Positions 1 through 6,667 of a stretch of 8,925 bases of DNA are shown piece by piece. A model generated the notes under the pieces. The model was given only the letters and a program-made list of their open reading frames with translations, made no database searches and was not told the DNA's origin. The position numbers and the translations under genes were made by a program. Origin of the DNA: JABDBK01 sp964453575. Lineage in GTDB: Bacteria; Pseudomonadota; Gammaproteobacteria; DSM-16500. Position 1 is the first letter of the stretch, and each line of letters opens with the position of its first letter. The DNA lies in contig CAYVRW010000089.1 in assembly GCA_964453575.1 (NCBI GenBank), positions 1 to 8,925 of the forward strand. Direction: 5' to 3'.

Positions 1-789
1 ATCTCGCATGAAGCTCTTCACAATTATCGTTTTGATTTATTTGCGCATGCGATTTATGATTTCACCTGGAATGAATTTTGTGATTGGTATTTAGAATTAT
101 CTAAACCGATTTTAACAGGTAACAGCACGGCTGCTGAATTAAATGGCACTCGCCACACCTTGGTTACCGTATTGCAAAATATCGTTTTATTATTGCATCC
201 TATTATGCCATTTATCACCGAAGAAATTTGGCAGCGTATTGCAAATAATCCTTCTTCTGTCATGTTGCAACGCTATCCGATAGTTGATAATAAACAAGTG
301 AATGAAGCAGTAGAAGCAGAACTCGACTGGATGAAAAATATTATTGTTTCTATACGTACCATACGCAGCGAAATGAATATTGCGCCTGGAAAATTATTAT
401 CGGTATTATTTAACAAGGGCACGGCGATAGATAAAGAACGTTATGATAACAATGAAAAACTTATTAAATCTCTAGCCAGACTTGAAAATGTCACTTGGCT
501 TGCGCCTCATGACAAACATCCGGAATCCGCAACAGCCATTGTGGGTGAACTTGAAATTTTAATTCCTATGGCGGGGTTAATTAATAAAGAAGAAGAATCG
601 GCACGGCTGAATCGTGAAATTGCAAAGTTGAAAAAAGACACGGAACGTGCAGAAGCAAAACTTCATAATCCCAATTTTGTGGATAAAGCACCTGCTGAGG
701 TTGTTACAAAAGAACGAGAAAAATTACAGGAATTAAAGAATGTGTTAATGAAATTAGAGCAGCAGTTGGAGAAAATTGCGGCGTTGTAG
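1..789 (+). CDS. valS: Valine--tRNA ligase (ValRS), C-terminal part, 5' end outside the window
   Basis: The reading frame is open from base 1 to the TAG at 787-789, giving the last 262 residues of a class I aminoacyl-tRNA synthetase that charges tRNA-Val in the cytoplasm. Residues 8-36 (NYRFDLFAHAIYDFTWNEFCDWYLELSKP, read in two parts) are the very conserved start of the ValRS anticodon-binding helical domain, followed by the HPIMPFITEEIWQRI motif at 66-80. Residues about 193-260 are Glu/Lys/Leu-rich with the typical NPNFVDKAP segment at 223-231. This is the C-terminal coiled-coil arm that contacts the tRNA and is characteristic of bacterial ValRS. The catalytic HIGH and KMSKS motifs lie upstream, outside the window. 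The first in-frame ATG visible is internal and is not the gene start. The gene is intact at its 3' end and converges with the next gene, 9 bp away. Confidence 0.97.
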   Translation: MSHEALHNYRFDLFAHAIYDFTWNEFCDWYLELSKPILTGNSTAAELNGTRHTLVTVLQNIVLLLHPIMPFITEEIWQRIANNPSSVMLQRYPIVDNKQVNEAVEAELDWMKNIIVSIRTIRSEMNIAPGKLLSVLFNKGTAIDKERYDNNEKLIKSLARLENVTWLAPHDKHPESATAIVGELEILIPMAGLINKEEESARLNREIAKLKKDTERAEAKLHNPNFVDKAPAEVVTKEREKLQELKNVLMKLEQQLEKIAAL

Positions 790-798
790 CTTCTACCT

Positions 799-1641
799 TC
801 AAATTTGTTTTCCTGGAGAACTTTGAGGAACATGCTGCTTAATAAATTGATCCACTTCATCAATTAACAACCTGGTCTCGCTAATCGCTATAGAGGTGAA
901 ATTTTGCTTTTTAAGAAAGGATTGTTTTGCCAAAATTTTTTTTGTTTGATCCTCATCTATTTTAATTTCATGCGCAATAATGCTTTTACATTGATTTACT
1001 GAGTCTTGATTTGAAAACTCTAACGCTTTAAAAGACTGATAGACATTATAAAGGCTGCGTGATTTTACTTTATGAGTACCTTTTTCAGATAGGGACACTA
1101 TTTTATTCATAAGTTTATCAAGAAGGTTTTTTTTAATGCCCTCATGATCTTCATATTCTTTTTTTTCATTTTTACAATTTATATAAGGCATTAATTCTTT
1201 TATGAAGGCTACATATCTCTCAGCTTGTAATTCTTGTAATTCTTTCACAGCAGGCAAACTGATTTTTACCGCACCTTGCACCGCACCGTATTGTATTGCT
1301 TTTTTTGATTTTTCCCCGTCTCCATCATCCTCCGCGCGCAACCGATCTGAAATAGTGTGGTCATTTGCCCATTCCAAAATCTGTTTGTATTCTTCTTCAT
1401 TCGCTAGGTCAAACTTCATAAGAATAGGTTTTACCAACTTTATTATTTTTCCATGGATGGCATCCACAAGATCATGCTTTTTTACTTCTGCTTGTGCTAC
1501 GGCTAGAGCTTTGTTGTATATTTCCAAAGCATCTTTTTCATTTAATATCTCTCTCTGTGGAATAATCAGCCCCCTGAACAAAGTTTTGATAATGTAATAG
1601 TTATAGTATATATTATAATCATCAAATTTTGAACAGGTCAT
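799..1641 (-). CDS. Hypothetical helical protein, start uncertain
   Basis: I do not recognise this protein. The frame is open from a TTG at 1653; the only in-frame ATG near the 5' end is at 1641, which gives 280 residues ending at the TGA at 799-801. From about residue 31 onward the product is soluble, charged and predicted mostly helical, with an acidic patch (RAEDDGDGEKSKK) about a third of the way in and no signal peptide, membrane segment or catalytic motif that I can name. The first 25-30 residues (rich in Tyr, Ile, Asn) look like translated leader DNA. They cover a promoter-like sequence at 1605-1633, and no Shine-Dalgarno precedes 1641 or 1653. Translation may really begin further in: an AGGGGG at 1570-1575 lies just before ATT codons at 1561-1566, a TTG lies at 1579-1581, and an out-of-frame ATG near 1546 reaches a stop after 12 codons. 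A 5' truncated or frameshifted gene is therefore possible. It is convergent with valS. Confidence 0.6.
   Translation of the reverse strand: MTCSKFDDYNIYYNYYIIKTLFRGLIIPQREILNEKDALEIYNKALAVAQAEVKKHDLVDAIHGKIIKLVKPILMKFDLANEEEYKQILEWANDHTISDRLRAEDDGDGEKSKKAIQYGAVQGAVKISLPAVKELQELQAERYVAFIKELMPYINCKNEKKEYEDHEGIKKNLLDKLMNKIVSLSEKGTHKVKSRSLYNVYQSFKALEFSNQDSVNQCKSIIAHEIKIDEDQTKKILAKQSFLKKQNFTSIAISETRLLIDEVDQFIKQHVPQSSPGKQI
1605..1633 (-). promoter_or_regulatory. Candidate sigma70 promoter for the hypothetical gene
   Basis: Read on the minus strand, TTCAAA (1633-1628) is followed after 17 bp by TATACT (1610-1605), with an overlapping TATAAT at 1617-1612. Transcription would start near 1598. This lies inside the 5' end of the longest open frame, so if it is used the protein must start downstream of it. 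AT-rich DNA gives many chance matches. Confidence 0.35.
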
Positions 1642-1702
1642 AAGGCCGCGCAAGAAAATTCACAGGTAACTTATTGAAAAAATGGAATATTATCCTAAAT
1701 CC

Positions 1703-1760
1703 CGCGATTTTATAAGTCAACATGTCGCGATTTTATAAGTCGTTGATTCGCGAAATTTTA
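1703..1760. repeat. 23-bp direct tandem repeat, two full units plus a degenerate third
   Basis: The 16-base core CGCGATTTTATAAGTC is identical at 1703-1718 and 1726-1741. A third, degenerate unit starts exactly one period later, at 1749 (CGCGAAATTTTA). The starts 1703, 1726 and 1749 keep a strict 23-bp register, about two helical turns. The 7 bases between cores differ (AACATGT versus GTTGATT). Short palindromes TCGCGA (1725-1730) and TTCGCGAA (1748-1753) sit at unit borders. The array ends about 25 bp upstream of the candidate promoter of the ankyrin/peptidase gene. It could be a set of protein-binding sites (operator or iteron-like) or a remnant of a mobile element. Confidence 0.8.
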
Positions 1761-1785
1761 ATGCCCTAATAAAACGATAGAAAAT

Positions 1786-1814
1786 TTGCTTGATCCTCGA
1801 TTAATGTGTATACT
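1786..1814 (+). promoter_or_regulatory. Candidate sigma70 promoter for the ankyrin/peptidase-like gene
   Basis: TTGCTT (1786-1791) and TATACT (1809-1814) are 17 bp apart, with a TG dinucleotide pair just upstream of the -10 box. Transcription would start near 1820. This leaves a leader of about 38 nt to the ATG at 1859 but only about 11 nt to the ATG at 1832, which favours the later start. The -35 box is weak; the -10 box is good. Confidence 0.45.
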
Positions 1815-1858
1815 ATTTGACCAAATAAAACATGCCAACTAGACTTAACGAGGAACCC

Positions 1859-3667
1859 ATGGCTCTCAACCGCTCTGATCACTTTGAAAATTTGATAGTG
1901 AAATATTTAACAGAATTTAACTTATACACCCCTGCACTAGAGCCCCTCATTCAAAATAGCCGTCCTTATTGGCAGAAAATATCTACAGCAGTACAACATT
2001 TAAAAGAACCGTTCCTCGCAACTCCTGAATATGTGAATCTTATTTTTCAATATCCAAAGCAATCTATAGGTCTACTGGCACTTATTAGGTTTTTGCATCA
2101 AAAAAATTTATTAACCCCTGGTATTAAAGAAAAAATAATAAAAAATGCATATTATGGAGAATTATTGAATGCTGCTATTCAAGGGTTACCTCTTCACAAA
2201 TTAATGGAAATAAAAAATTATTTCAATGATATATTAGACCATCCGAAGTACGCATTACCGTTATGTTCTATTATACGTTATCTTAATCGATACGGTTTAT
2301 TAGAAAAAAATTATGAAACCATTCTTAAAAATGTAACACTTTCTGTGAAACTTAAAGACGAAATGGAGCTATTAGAAAACAGGGGAAATCTAACAAGTTC
2401 TACATTAGCTCAAACCATTGAAGAATTTTTTACTGCAGAATCACTTTTGAAAGCTCTTGAAGCGAAAGATTATAAAAATGCTGAATCAATTATAGCAAAT
2501 CACACCGTTACAAATTCTCTTACTTATAAACGTAATTTGTTTTCTACTTTAATATTCGAGCAACATATGGATGCGCTTAAGTTCTTATTAAACAAAGGTA
2601 TAAAACCAGAACTTATGTTTGTTTTAACATTTGGAAGACAAGTCCAACAAATTCAACTAGCTAAATTACTCCTAGAATCCGGAGTTGATTGTAATACTAA
2701 AGACATGTTTCGTAATATCCCTTTGCATTATGCTAGTTTAGATGGAAATAAAGATCTGGTACAACTATTACTGGATTATAAAGCTCGCGTCAATGCTAAA
2801 GATACAAACGGCAAAACCGCGATCGAACTCGTTCTACAAAACACTTTTACCGAAAATAGAATAGAAATACTGAAGTGTTTATTGAGAGCCGGGGCCTATC
2901 CACCCTCAAGTGCTCCACATTTGCGATTCTTGCTTGTTGATCAACCTAACGCAGGGGTCATAGAGTGTTATGATGAAAAGCTAGATCAATTCGTTCCAGT
3001 AGACGCTAACATTCATGAACAATTAAAGGCAACAAAAAAAGATGCTGTAGTCCTTTTTTTTGCAGAATATGACAAAGAACCTGATTCCGAATATTTTAGT
3101 GGAGTAAGAAAATTTTATGAACATAACTCTTCCACAAGAAACTTCTATGGAGCTCTTAAAGATTTTATTGTGTTTAGAGTCATCATTAATAACACGCAGC
3201 AAATGGAACCAATTTTAGTTAAGATCAATACCTTTTTACCGTCTTCTCAAGAAATTCAGCATGTTATGATTCATGGTCACTCTAATAATCACGTCATGCA
3301 ATTAGGCGCAGATAATAAAGTTCCCTTTTCTTGTTTATATTCTAGCGATGCTGGTAAAAATAATTCAGCCATAAAAAAATCGTTAGCACAATTGGGAAAA
3401 CACGCAACCTTTGCAGTATTTGGATGTTCGACAGCCCATGGAACAGAGAACATGACCAAAGCATTTTCCAAAGAGGATATTGCGCAAGGAAGGCTAGTTT
3501 TTGGCACCCCTAACCTTTGTGCTTGGATTTACTATATTACTATCACTCATAAAGGAAAAAAAATTCCCTTCGTATTTTTTACCGATGGAACACAAAATCA
3601 GGAAGTGGAAGTTTATAAAAATGGAGAAAACATTGCTGCATGCCAGCGGACTAGAGCGAGGCTTTGA
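1859..3667 (+). CDS. Ankyrin-repeat protein with a C-terminal clan CD (caspase/CHAT/C80-like) cysteine peptidase-like domain
   Basis: A 602-residue protein. I chose the ATG at 1859 because GAGGA at 1850-1854 precedes it by 4 nt; the in-frame ATG at 1832 would add 9 residues but has no ribosome site. Residues 1-200 are helical and contain a duplicated unit (about 56-96 and 119-158) with the pattern hydrophobic-x-YP/HP, then LIRFLHQKNLLT or IIRYLNRYGLLE. Residues about 221-349 form three to four ankyrin repeats, the clearest being 286-315 (IPLHYASLDGNKDLVQLLL) followed by VNAKDTNGKTAIEL. After a linker, residues 465-555 read as beta-strand then HGH (472-474), and strand then FGCSTAHG with Cys523, followed by GTP at 549-551. 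A His-Gly and a Gly-Cys-Ser motif about 50 residues apart, each after a hydrophobic strand, is the catalytic dyad arrangement of clan CD peptidases (CHAT, caspase, MARTX-type C80). There is no signal peptide or membrane segment. Activity and a role as host-directed effector are inferences. Convergent with the Rpn gene. Confidence 0.85.
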   Translation: MALNRSDHFENLIVKYLTEFNLYTPALEPLIQNSRPYWQKISTAVQHLKEPFLATPEYVNLIFQYPKQSIGLLALIRFLHQKNLLTPGIKEKIIKNAYYGELLNAAIQGLPLHKLMEIKNYFNDILDHPKYALPLCSIIRYLNRYGLLEKNYETILKNVTLSVKLKDEMELLENRGNLTSSTLAQTIEEFFTAESLLKALEAKDYKNAESIIANHTVTNSLTYKRNLFSTLIFEQHMDALKFLLNKGIKPELMFVLTFGRQVQQIQLAKLLLESGVDCNTKDMFRNIPLHYASLDGNKDLVQLLLDYKARVNAKDTNGKTAIELVLQNTFTENRIEILKCLLRAGAYPPSSAPHLRFLLVDQPNAGVIECYDEKLDQFVPVDANIHEQLKATKKDAVVLFFAEYDKEPDSEYFSGVRKFYEHNSSTRNFYGALKDFIVFRVIINNTQQMEPILVKINTFLPSSQEIQHVMIHGHSNNHVMQLGADNKVPFSCLYSSDAGKNNSAIKKSLAQLGKHATFAVFGCSTAHGTENMTKAFSKEDIAQGRLVFGTPNLCAWIYYITITHKGKKIPFVFFTDGTQNQEVEVYKNGENIAACQRTRARL

Positions 3668-3702
3668 CCCTTATTTGCCCTGTTAATTACAAACCGGCAA
3701 TA

Positions 3703-4641
3703 TTAGTGTTTTTTACGAAGCTCTTGAATCTTGTTGTCCGACAATCCTGTCAAACGTTTTACCAGAGCTATTAACTCAGCATCACTTAAGCCAATTTTTT
3801 CATTTAAAAGTTGTTGGGCAACTTCTATTTTTGCTTCCTCTTTTAATTGCTGTGCAATTGTTGACATTTTATTCTCTACCTCTGATGAAAATTGTTGAGA
3901 TTTAAATATCTCAAAAAACCGATTTTTATCCAAAAACTCACATTCTTTCAATAAATAGTATAATACATCAACAACTTCGTCTGCGCCACCTTCAGATGCT
4001 AGCTGCTTCAATATTTTGGAAAATATTTGAACAAAAAATGCTTCTATATTGTGATCAGACGCATGCTTTAATGTCATCAATAAAGCAACACCCCTAATAT
4101 GGTGTTGAGCCTGATAACGAAGTGTATCATCCTCTATTGTGGTTAGATCGATAAGCGGAAAGGGTCTTACAAAAAGCGTGCTAAATATTTCCTTTGATTG
4201 ATCAGGCTTAATAAGATCACTTAGCGTCAATGAATGATCATAAGGTTTGTGACCATTGTAAACTACCAATGGATAAATCAAAGGAATAGAATCTGACTTA
4301 TTTGCTTTACGTAAATGATCCCAAATAATAGCAATGTACTTGAATATCCTCACCGGCATCCAGAAATCACTTTTACGCTGATGCTCGAGCAAAACCCAGA
4401 TATATCCTTCTTCATTTTGAAATTTTGTCTTATAAAGAATATCCACTGCATAGGCTCGATGTTCATCATCAATAAAGGAATCTTTTTGCATTTCGAGATA
4501 ATTCAAGTCAGCAATATCTAAGACTTCTTTGGGCAAATATAAATTTAAAATATCTTTAGCCGCCTCTGGATTAGATAATAATCTTTTTACCAACTTATCA
4601 TGTGGCTGATGTACAGAAGTATTTTCAGAATTCTTTTCCAC
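3703..4641 (-). CDS. Rpn family putative recombination-promoting nuclease (PD-(D/E)XK; Transposase_31-like)
   Basis: The 312-residue protein starts at GTG 4641, preceded 8 nt away by a clean AGGAG. An ATG at 4698 in the same frame would add 19 residues that resemble a translated leader. The N-terminus has HDKLVKRLLSNPEAAKDILN (14-33), the usual opening of this family. The nuclease core follows: Asp67 in YAVDILYKTK and Glu86-x-Gln88 in YIWVLLEHQRK, matching the D...ExQ/K pattern of the PD-(D/E)XK fold, then MPVRIFKYIAIIWDH. The C-terminus (about 260-312) is a charged helical tail, also family-typical. RpnA of E. coli is known to be a DNA endonuclease that promotes RecA-independent recombination; despite the transposase label the family lacks a proven transposition role. 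The gene appears intact. It stands alone, opposite in strand to both flanking ankyrin genes, with its 3' end 35 bp from the upstream one. Family assignment is firm; activity of this copy is inferred. Confidence 0.88.
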   Translation of the reverse strand: MEKNSENTSVHQPHDKLVKRLLSNPEAAKDILNLYLPKEVLDIADLNYLEMQKDSFIDDEHRAYAVDILYKTKFQNEEGYIWVLLEHQRKSDFWMPVRIFKYIAIIWDHLRKANKSDSIPLIYPLVVYNGHKPYDHSLTLSDLIKPDQSKEIFSTLFVRPFPLIDLTTIEDDTLRYQAQHHIRGVALLMTLKHASDHNIEAFFVQIFSKILKQLASEGGADEVVDVLYYLLKECEFLDKNRFFEIFKSQQFSSEVENKMSTIAQQLKEEAKIEVAQQLLNEKIGLSDAELIALVKRLTGLSDNKIQELRKKH

Positions 4642-4649
4642 AGAGATAG

Positions 4650-4654
4650 CTCCT
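4650..4654 (-). promoter_or_regulatory. Ribosome binding site that sets the Rpn start at GTG 4641
   Basis: Minus-strand AGGAG lies 8 nt before the GTG at 4641-4639. No comparable site precedes the ATG at 4698. The extra N-terminal segment of the longer frame is hydrophobic (RFFIIFILGA) and could be mistaken for a signal peptide. Confidence 0.75.
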
Positions 4655-4751
4655 AGAATAAATATGATAAAAAAACGATTATTTTGATTTTGTTGCAAGT
4701 TTTCTATTAACAGAAGTTTTAGGTTTTGATTCTTTTAGTTCTTGACGCATC

Positions 4752-4770
4752 ACTTTGAATTTTTCAAAGT
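4752..4770. repeat. Perfect 8-bp inverted repeat between the divergent rpn and ankyrin genes
   Basis: ACTTTGAA (4752-4759) and TTCAAAGT (4763-4770) are exact reverse complements with a 3-nt spacer. The spacer is tight for an RNA hairpin but would suit a dimeric regulator site. It lies 111 bp upstream of the Rpn start and 225 bp upstream of the ankyrin start. I see nothing else structured and no coding frame in the 4655-4994 gap, which is strongly AT-rich. Confidence 0.4.
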
Positions 4771-4967
4771 TGCTACATTAGAAATGTTGAGCTGAAGTGT
4801 ATACACCTATTACAAATGAATCAAGTAGCAGATATATAATTTTAAATCCCATCAAAAATTCATTATGAAATTAATTTACTATGTTTGTCAAACAATAATG
4901 GAAAAACAAAATCATCTCATGCATAATTTGCCACTTATAACATCGCAACTAAAAATTTATTAATTGT

Positions 4968-4973
4968 TATACT
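4968..4973 (+). promoter_or_regulatory. Candidate -10 box for the 469-residue ankyrin gene
   Basis: TATACT at 4968-4973 lies 21 bp before the ATG at 4995. No convincing -35 hexamer occurs at 16-18 bp upstream, so this is a weak call. If used, the leader would be only about 15 nt. The ribosome site would then be the poor AAGGCGAG at 4979-4986. Confidence 0.25.
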
Positions 4974-4994
4974 AAAAACAAGGCGAGCAAGATC

Positions 4995-6404
4995 ATGAAA
5001 TCCCATGCAGATCAACCCACAAATAAAAAAGAACTTAATAAAAAATTAGCCGATGCTGCCTATCGAGGTCAACTCGAACTTGTAAGGGAACTGGTTGAAC
5101 AAAAAGGTGCCGAAGTCAATTCATATGGATCAAATCCAGAAACTCCGCTAGCGTTTGCTGCCAATTATGGACGAACGGAAGTTGTTAAATATTTAACTGA
5201 ACATGGCGCAAACCTTGATGCTCGTGGTGCATATGGCCGAACAGCATTGATGTATGTTGTAACAAATGATTTTGATCGAGGCGATGAAGATTATCGTGGT
5301 ACTCTAAACTTCCTCATTCAATCTGGTATGGATGTTAACGCTACTGATGAAGATGGAAAAACAGCGTTAATGTATGCTGTTGAACACCACAATCTACAAG
5401 CAACGAAATTACTTATCGAATCACGTGCTATGGTCAATGCTGCAGATAAACATGGTGAGACTTCATTGATTTATGCTTGTTCTGGCCTGGCAAGACATGA
5501 AGTGATTGAAATCTTAATTAGTGCTCGTGCTGATATTAAAACGACTGATAGAAGACACAATACCCCATTAATGCTGCTTTCATCCTCTGATTCCACTCGT
5601 TCATCCATTGAATTACTTATTCGATCAGGCGCAGACAGAAACGATCTCTTCCGATATGGCGAAACGGAATTAATGTATGCTGTCCTATGGAATGATTTTC
5701 AATGGGTAGAAAAATTATTAAAAGAAGGAGCGGATATTAATGCTCAAGATCACTCGGGTAAAACAGCATTAATGATCGCGGCCCAACATCATGATATAAA
5801 CTTGATGAAGCACCTGGTTAAAGCAGGCGCAACAATTAATGCTCAAGATAATAGCGGCTATTCTGCACTATTACATGCATCTTATAATAAAGAAAAAGTT
5901 ACTTTTTTAATTCAAGCAGGCGCAGACATTAATGTTGTTGCAAAAAATGGCGAAACTGCAATAAATCAAGCCGTTTATTGGAAACATACCGCCATTATTG
6001 AGTTATTACTTAACATGCATATAAAAAAAGAAGTTATCAATACAAAAACTGAAGGTTCTGGGTTCAGAGGTGGACACACTCCTCTTGGATTTGCTGCTGA
6101 CCATGCTGTCAATGGCCCATATCAACGAGATAAATACAGAAATATTGCGGTTCTTTTGCTAAACCATGGTGCCGACCCAACGATTGTTTGTGATGGGATA
6201 ACCGCACTTGGTCAATTATCTAACAATAGGTCTTCAGATAATGAAATGATGCAAGCATTGTTATTTTCTCTAGAAACAAATCAAAAGATGAATACTCCTG
6301 TGTCATTAAGACATTTCAGTTTTTTAAAAGAGAAAGCTTTAGCAGCATCTGCTATGGCTGATTCAAATGAAAAATTAAACAGAAAACGTAGCTTGGGTAG
6401 CTAA
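4995..6404 (+). CDS. Ankyrin-repeat protein, about 11 repeats
   Basis: A 469-residue protein that is ankyrin repeat from about residue 16 to 410. Repeat units begin near residues 17, 50, 83, 123, 156, 190, 224, 257, 290, 321 and 362, most with the T-x-L-x-x-A signature (TPLAFA, TALMYV, TALMYA, TSLIYA, TELMYA, TALMIA, TPLGFA), then a helix ending LL, then GAD/INA turns. Units 3, 10 and 11 carry insertions of 6-10 residues in the loop or first helix, for example NDFDRGDEDYRG (91-102). The C-terminal 60 residues are non-repeat, helical and basic, ending NRKRSLGS. There is no signal peptide, membrane segment or enzymatic domain. Ankyrin repeats bind proteins. In intracellular bacteria many such proteins are secreted into the host, but this is inferred for this one. 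The start at 4995 is the first ATG, with a weak AAGG-type ribosome site 11 nt upstream. It is transcribed alone, divergent from the Rpn gene. Confidence 0.93.
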   Translation: MKSHADQPTNKKELNKKLADAAYRGQLELVRELVEQKGAEVNSYGSNPETPLAFAANYGRTEVVKYLTEHGANLDARGAYGRTALMYVVTNDFDRGDEDYRGTLNFLIQSGMDVNATDEDGKTALMYAVEHHNLQATKLLIESRAMVNAADKHGETSLIYACSGLARHEVIEILISARADIKTTDRRHNTPLMLLSSSDSTRSSIELLIRSGADRNDLFRYGETELMYAVLWNDFQWVEKLLKEGADINAQDHSGKTALMIAAQHHDINLMKHLVKAGATINAQDNSGYSALLHASYNKEKVTFLIQAGADINVVAKNGETAINQAVYWKHTAIIELLLNMHIKKEVINTKTEGSGFRGGHTPLGFAADHAVNGPYQRDKYRNIAVLLLNHGADPTIVCDGITALGQLSNNRSSDNEMMQALLFSLETNQKMNTPVSLRHFSFLKEKALAASAMADSNEKLNRKRSLGS

Positions 6405-6452
6405 AAATAGCGAAAGGTCCTTCCTCGATCCAGATTCGGCCAGGAAAAGAAT

Positions 6453-6514
6453 GCGAGTTTAGAAACTCCGCACTACAGAGTGCCTACAGCTTGTTGCCTA
6501 AAGATGTTGGCACT
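6453..6514. repeat. Cluster of three adjacent or competing inverted repeats
   Basis: Three perfect inverted repeats crowd into 62 bp downstream of the ankyrin gene. They are GAGTTT/AAACTC (6455-6460 and 6463-6468, extendable by GC/GC with one bulged base to 6453-6471), GCACT/AGTGC (6470-6474 and 6479-6483, 4-nt loop), and AGTGCC/GGCACT (6479-6484 and 6509-6514). The last two share the AGTGC arm, so they cannot form together. No T-tract follows, so this is not a classic terminator. The local GC is higher than in the neighbouring intergenic DNA. It may be a structured RNA element, a Rho-type 3' end or a remnant element. Confidence 0.5.
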
Positions 6515-6533
6515 TGATCCTACCCTCTATAAT
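6507..6533 (+). promoter_or_regulatory. Candidate promoter for the sugar transporter
   Basis: A perfect TATAAT at 6528-6533 is preceded by TTGGCA at 6507-6512 with a 15-bp spacer, shorter than the ideal 17. Transcription from here would give a leader of about 127 nt. A second TATAAT at 6655-6660 lies too close to the ATG at 6668 to serve it. Confidence 0.35.
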
Positions 6534-6576
6534 TTTATTATCAATACCACCTGACTAGACCGGATAATTACAAAAA

Positions 6577-6602
6577 ATCCATCAATAAACACATAGATGG
6601 AT
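6577..6602. repeat. 7-bp inverted repeat in the transporter leader
   Basis: ATCCATC (6577-6583) and GATGGAT (6596-6602) are exact reverse complements, 12 nt apart, 66 bp before the transporter ATG. It could be a regulator half-site pair or a leader hairpin. The match is short enough to be chance. Apart from this, the inverted-repeat cluster and the candidate promoter, I see nothing in the 6405-6667 gap. Confidence 0.3.
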
Positions 6603-6667
6603 AAAGTTAACACACCCCCGTTCACCAATTCTTTAAATTCAATAAACCAAAACCTATAATAGGACTC

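Noticed and set aside
1202..1597. Open frame of 131 codons on the plus strand
   Set aside because: It lies antisense within the unknown minus-strand gene; its Ser/Cys/Phe-rich product is typical of a complementary-strand shadow and it has no ribosome site.
1703..1760. CRISPR array
   Set aside because: The period is only 23 bp with 7-bp gaps, no real spacers and no cas genes.
3501..3686. Plus-strand frame of 61 codons overlapping the end of the peptidase-like gene
   Set aside because: It is out of frame within a well-supported coding region; I considered a frameshifted 3' end of the larger gene, but the main frame continues sensibly to its own stop.
3668..3715. Bidirectional terminator between the peptidase-like and Rpn genes
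   Set aside because: There is a T-run near 3709-3714 but no convincing stem before it.
6405..6667. tRNA gene or small coding frame in the gap before the transporter
   Set aside because: No acceptor stem plus T-loop arrangement can be drawn and no frame with a plausible start and ribosome site was seen.
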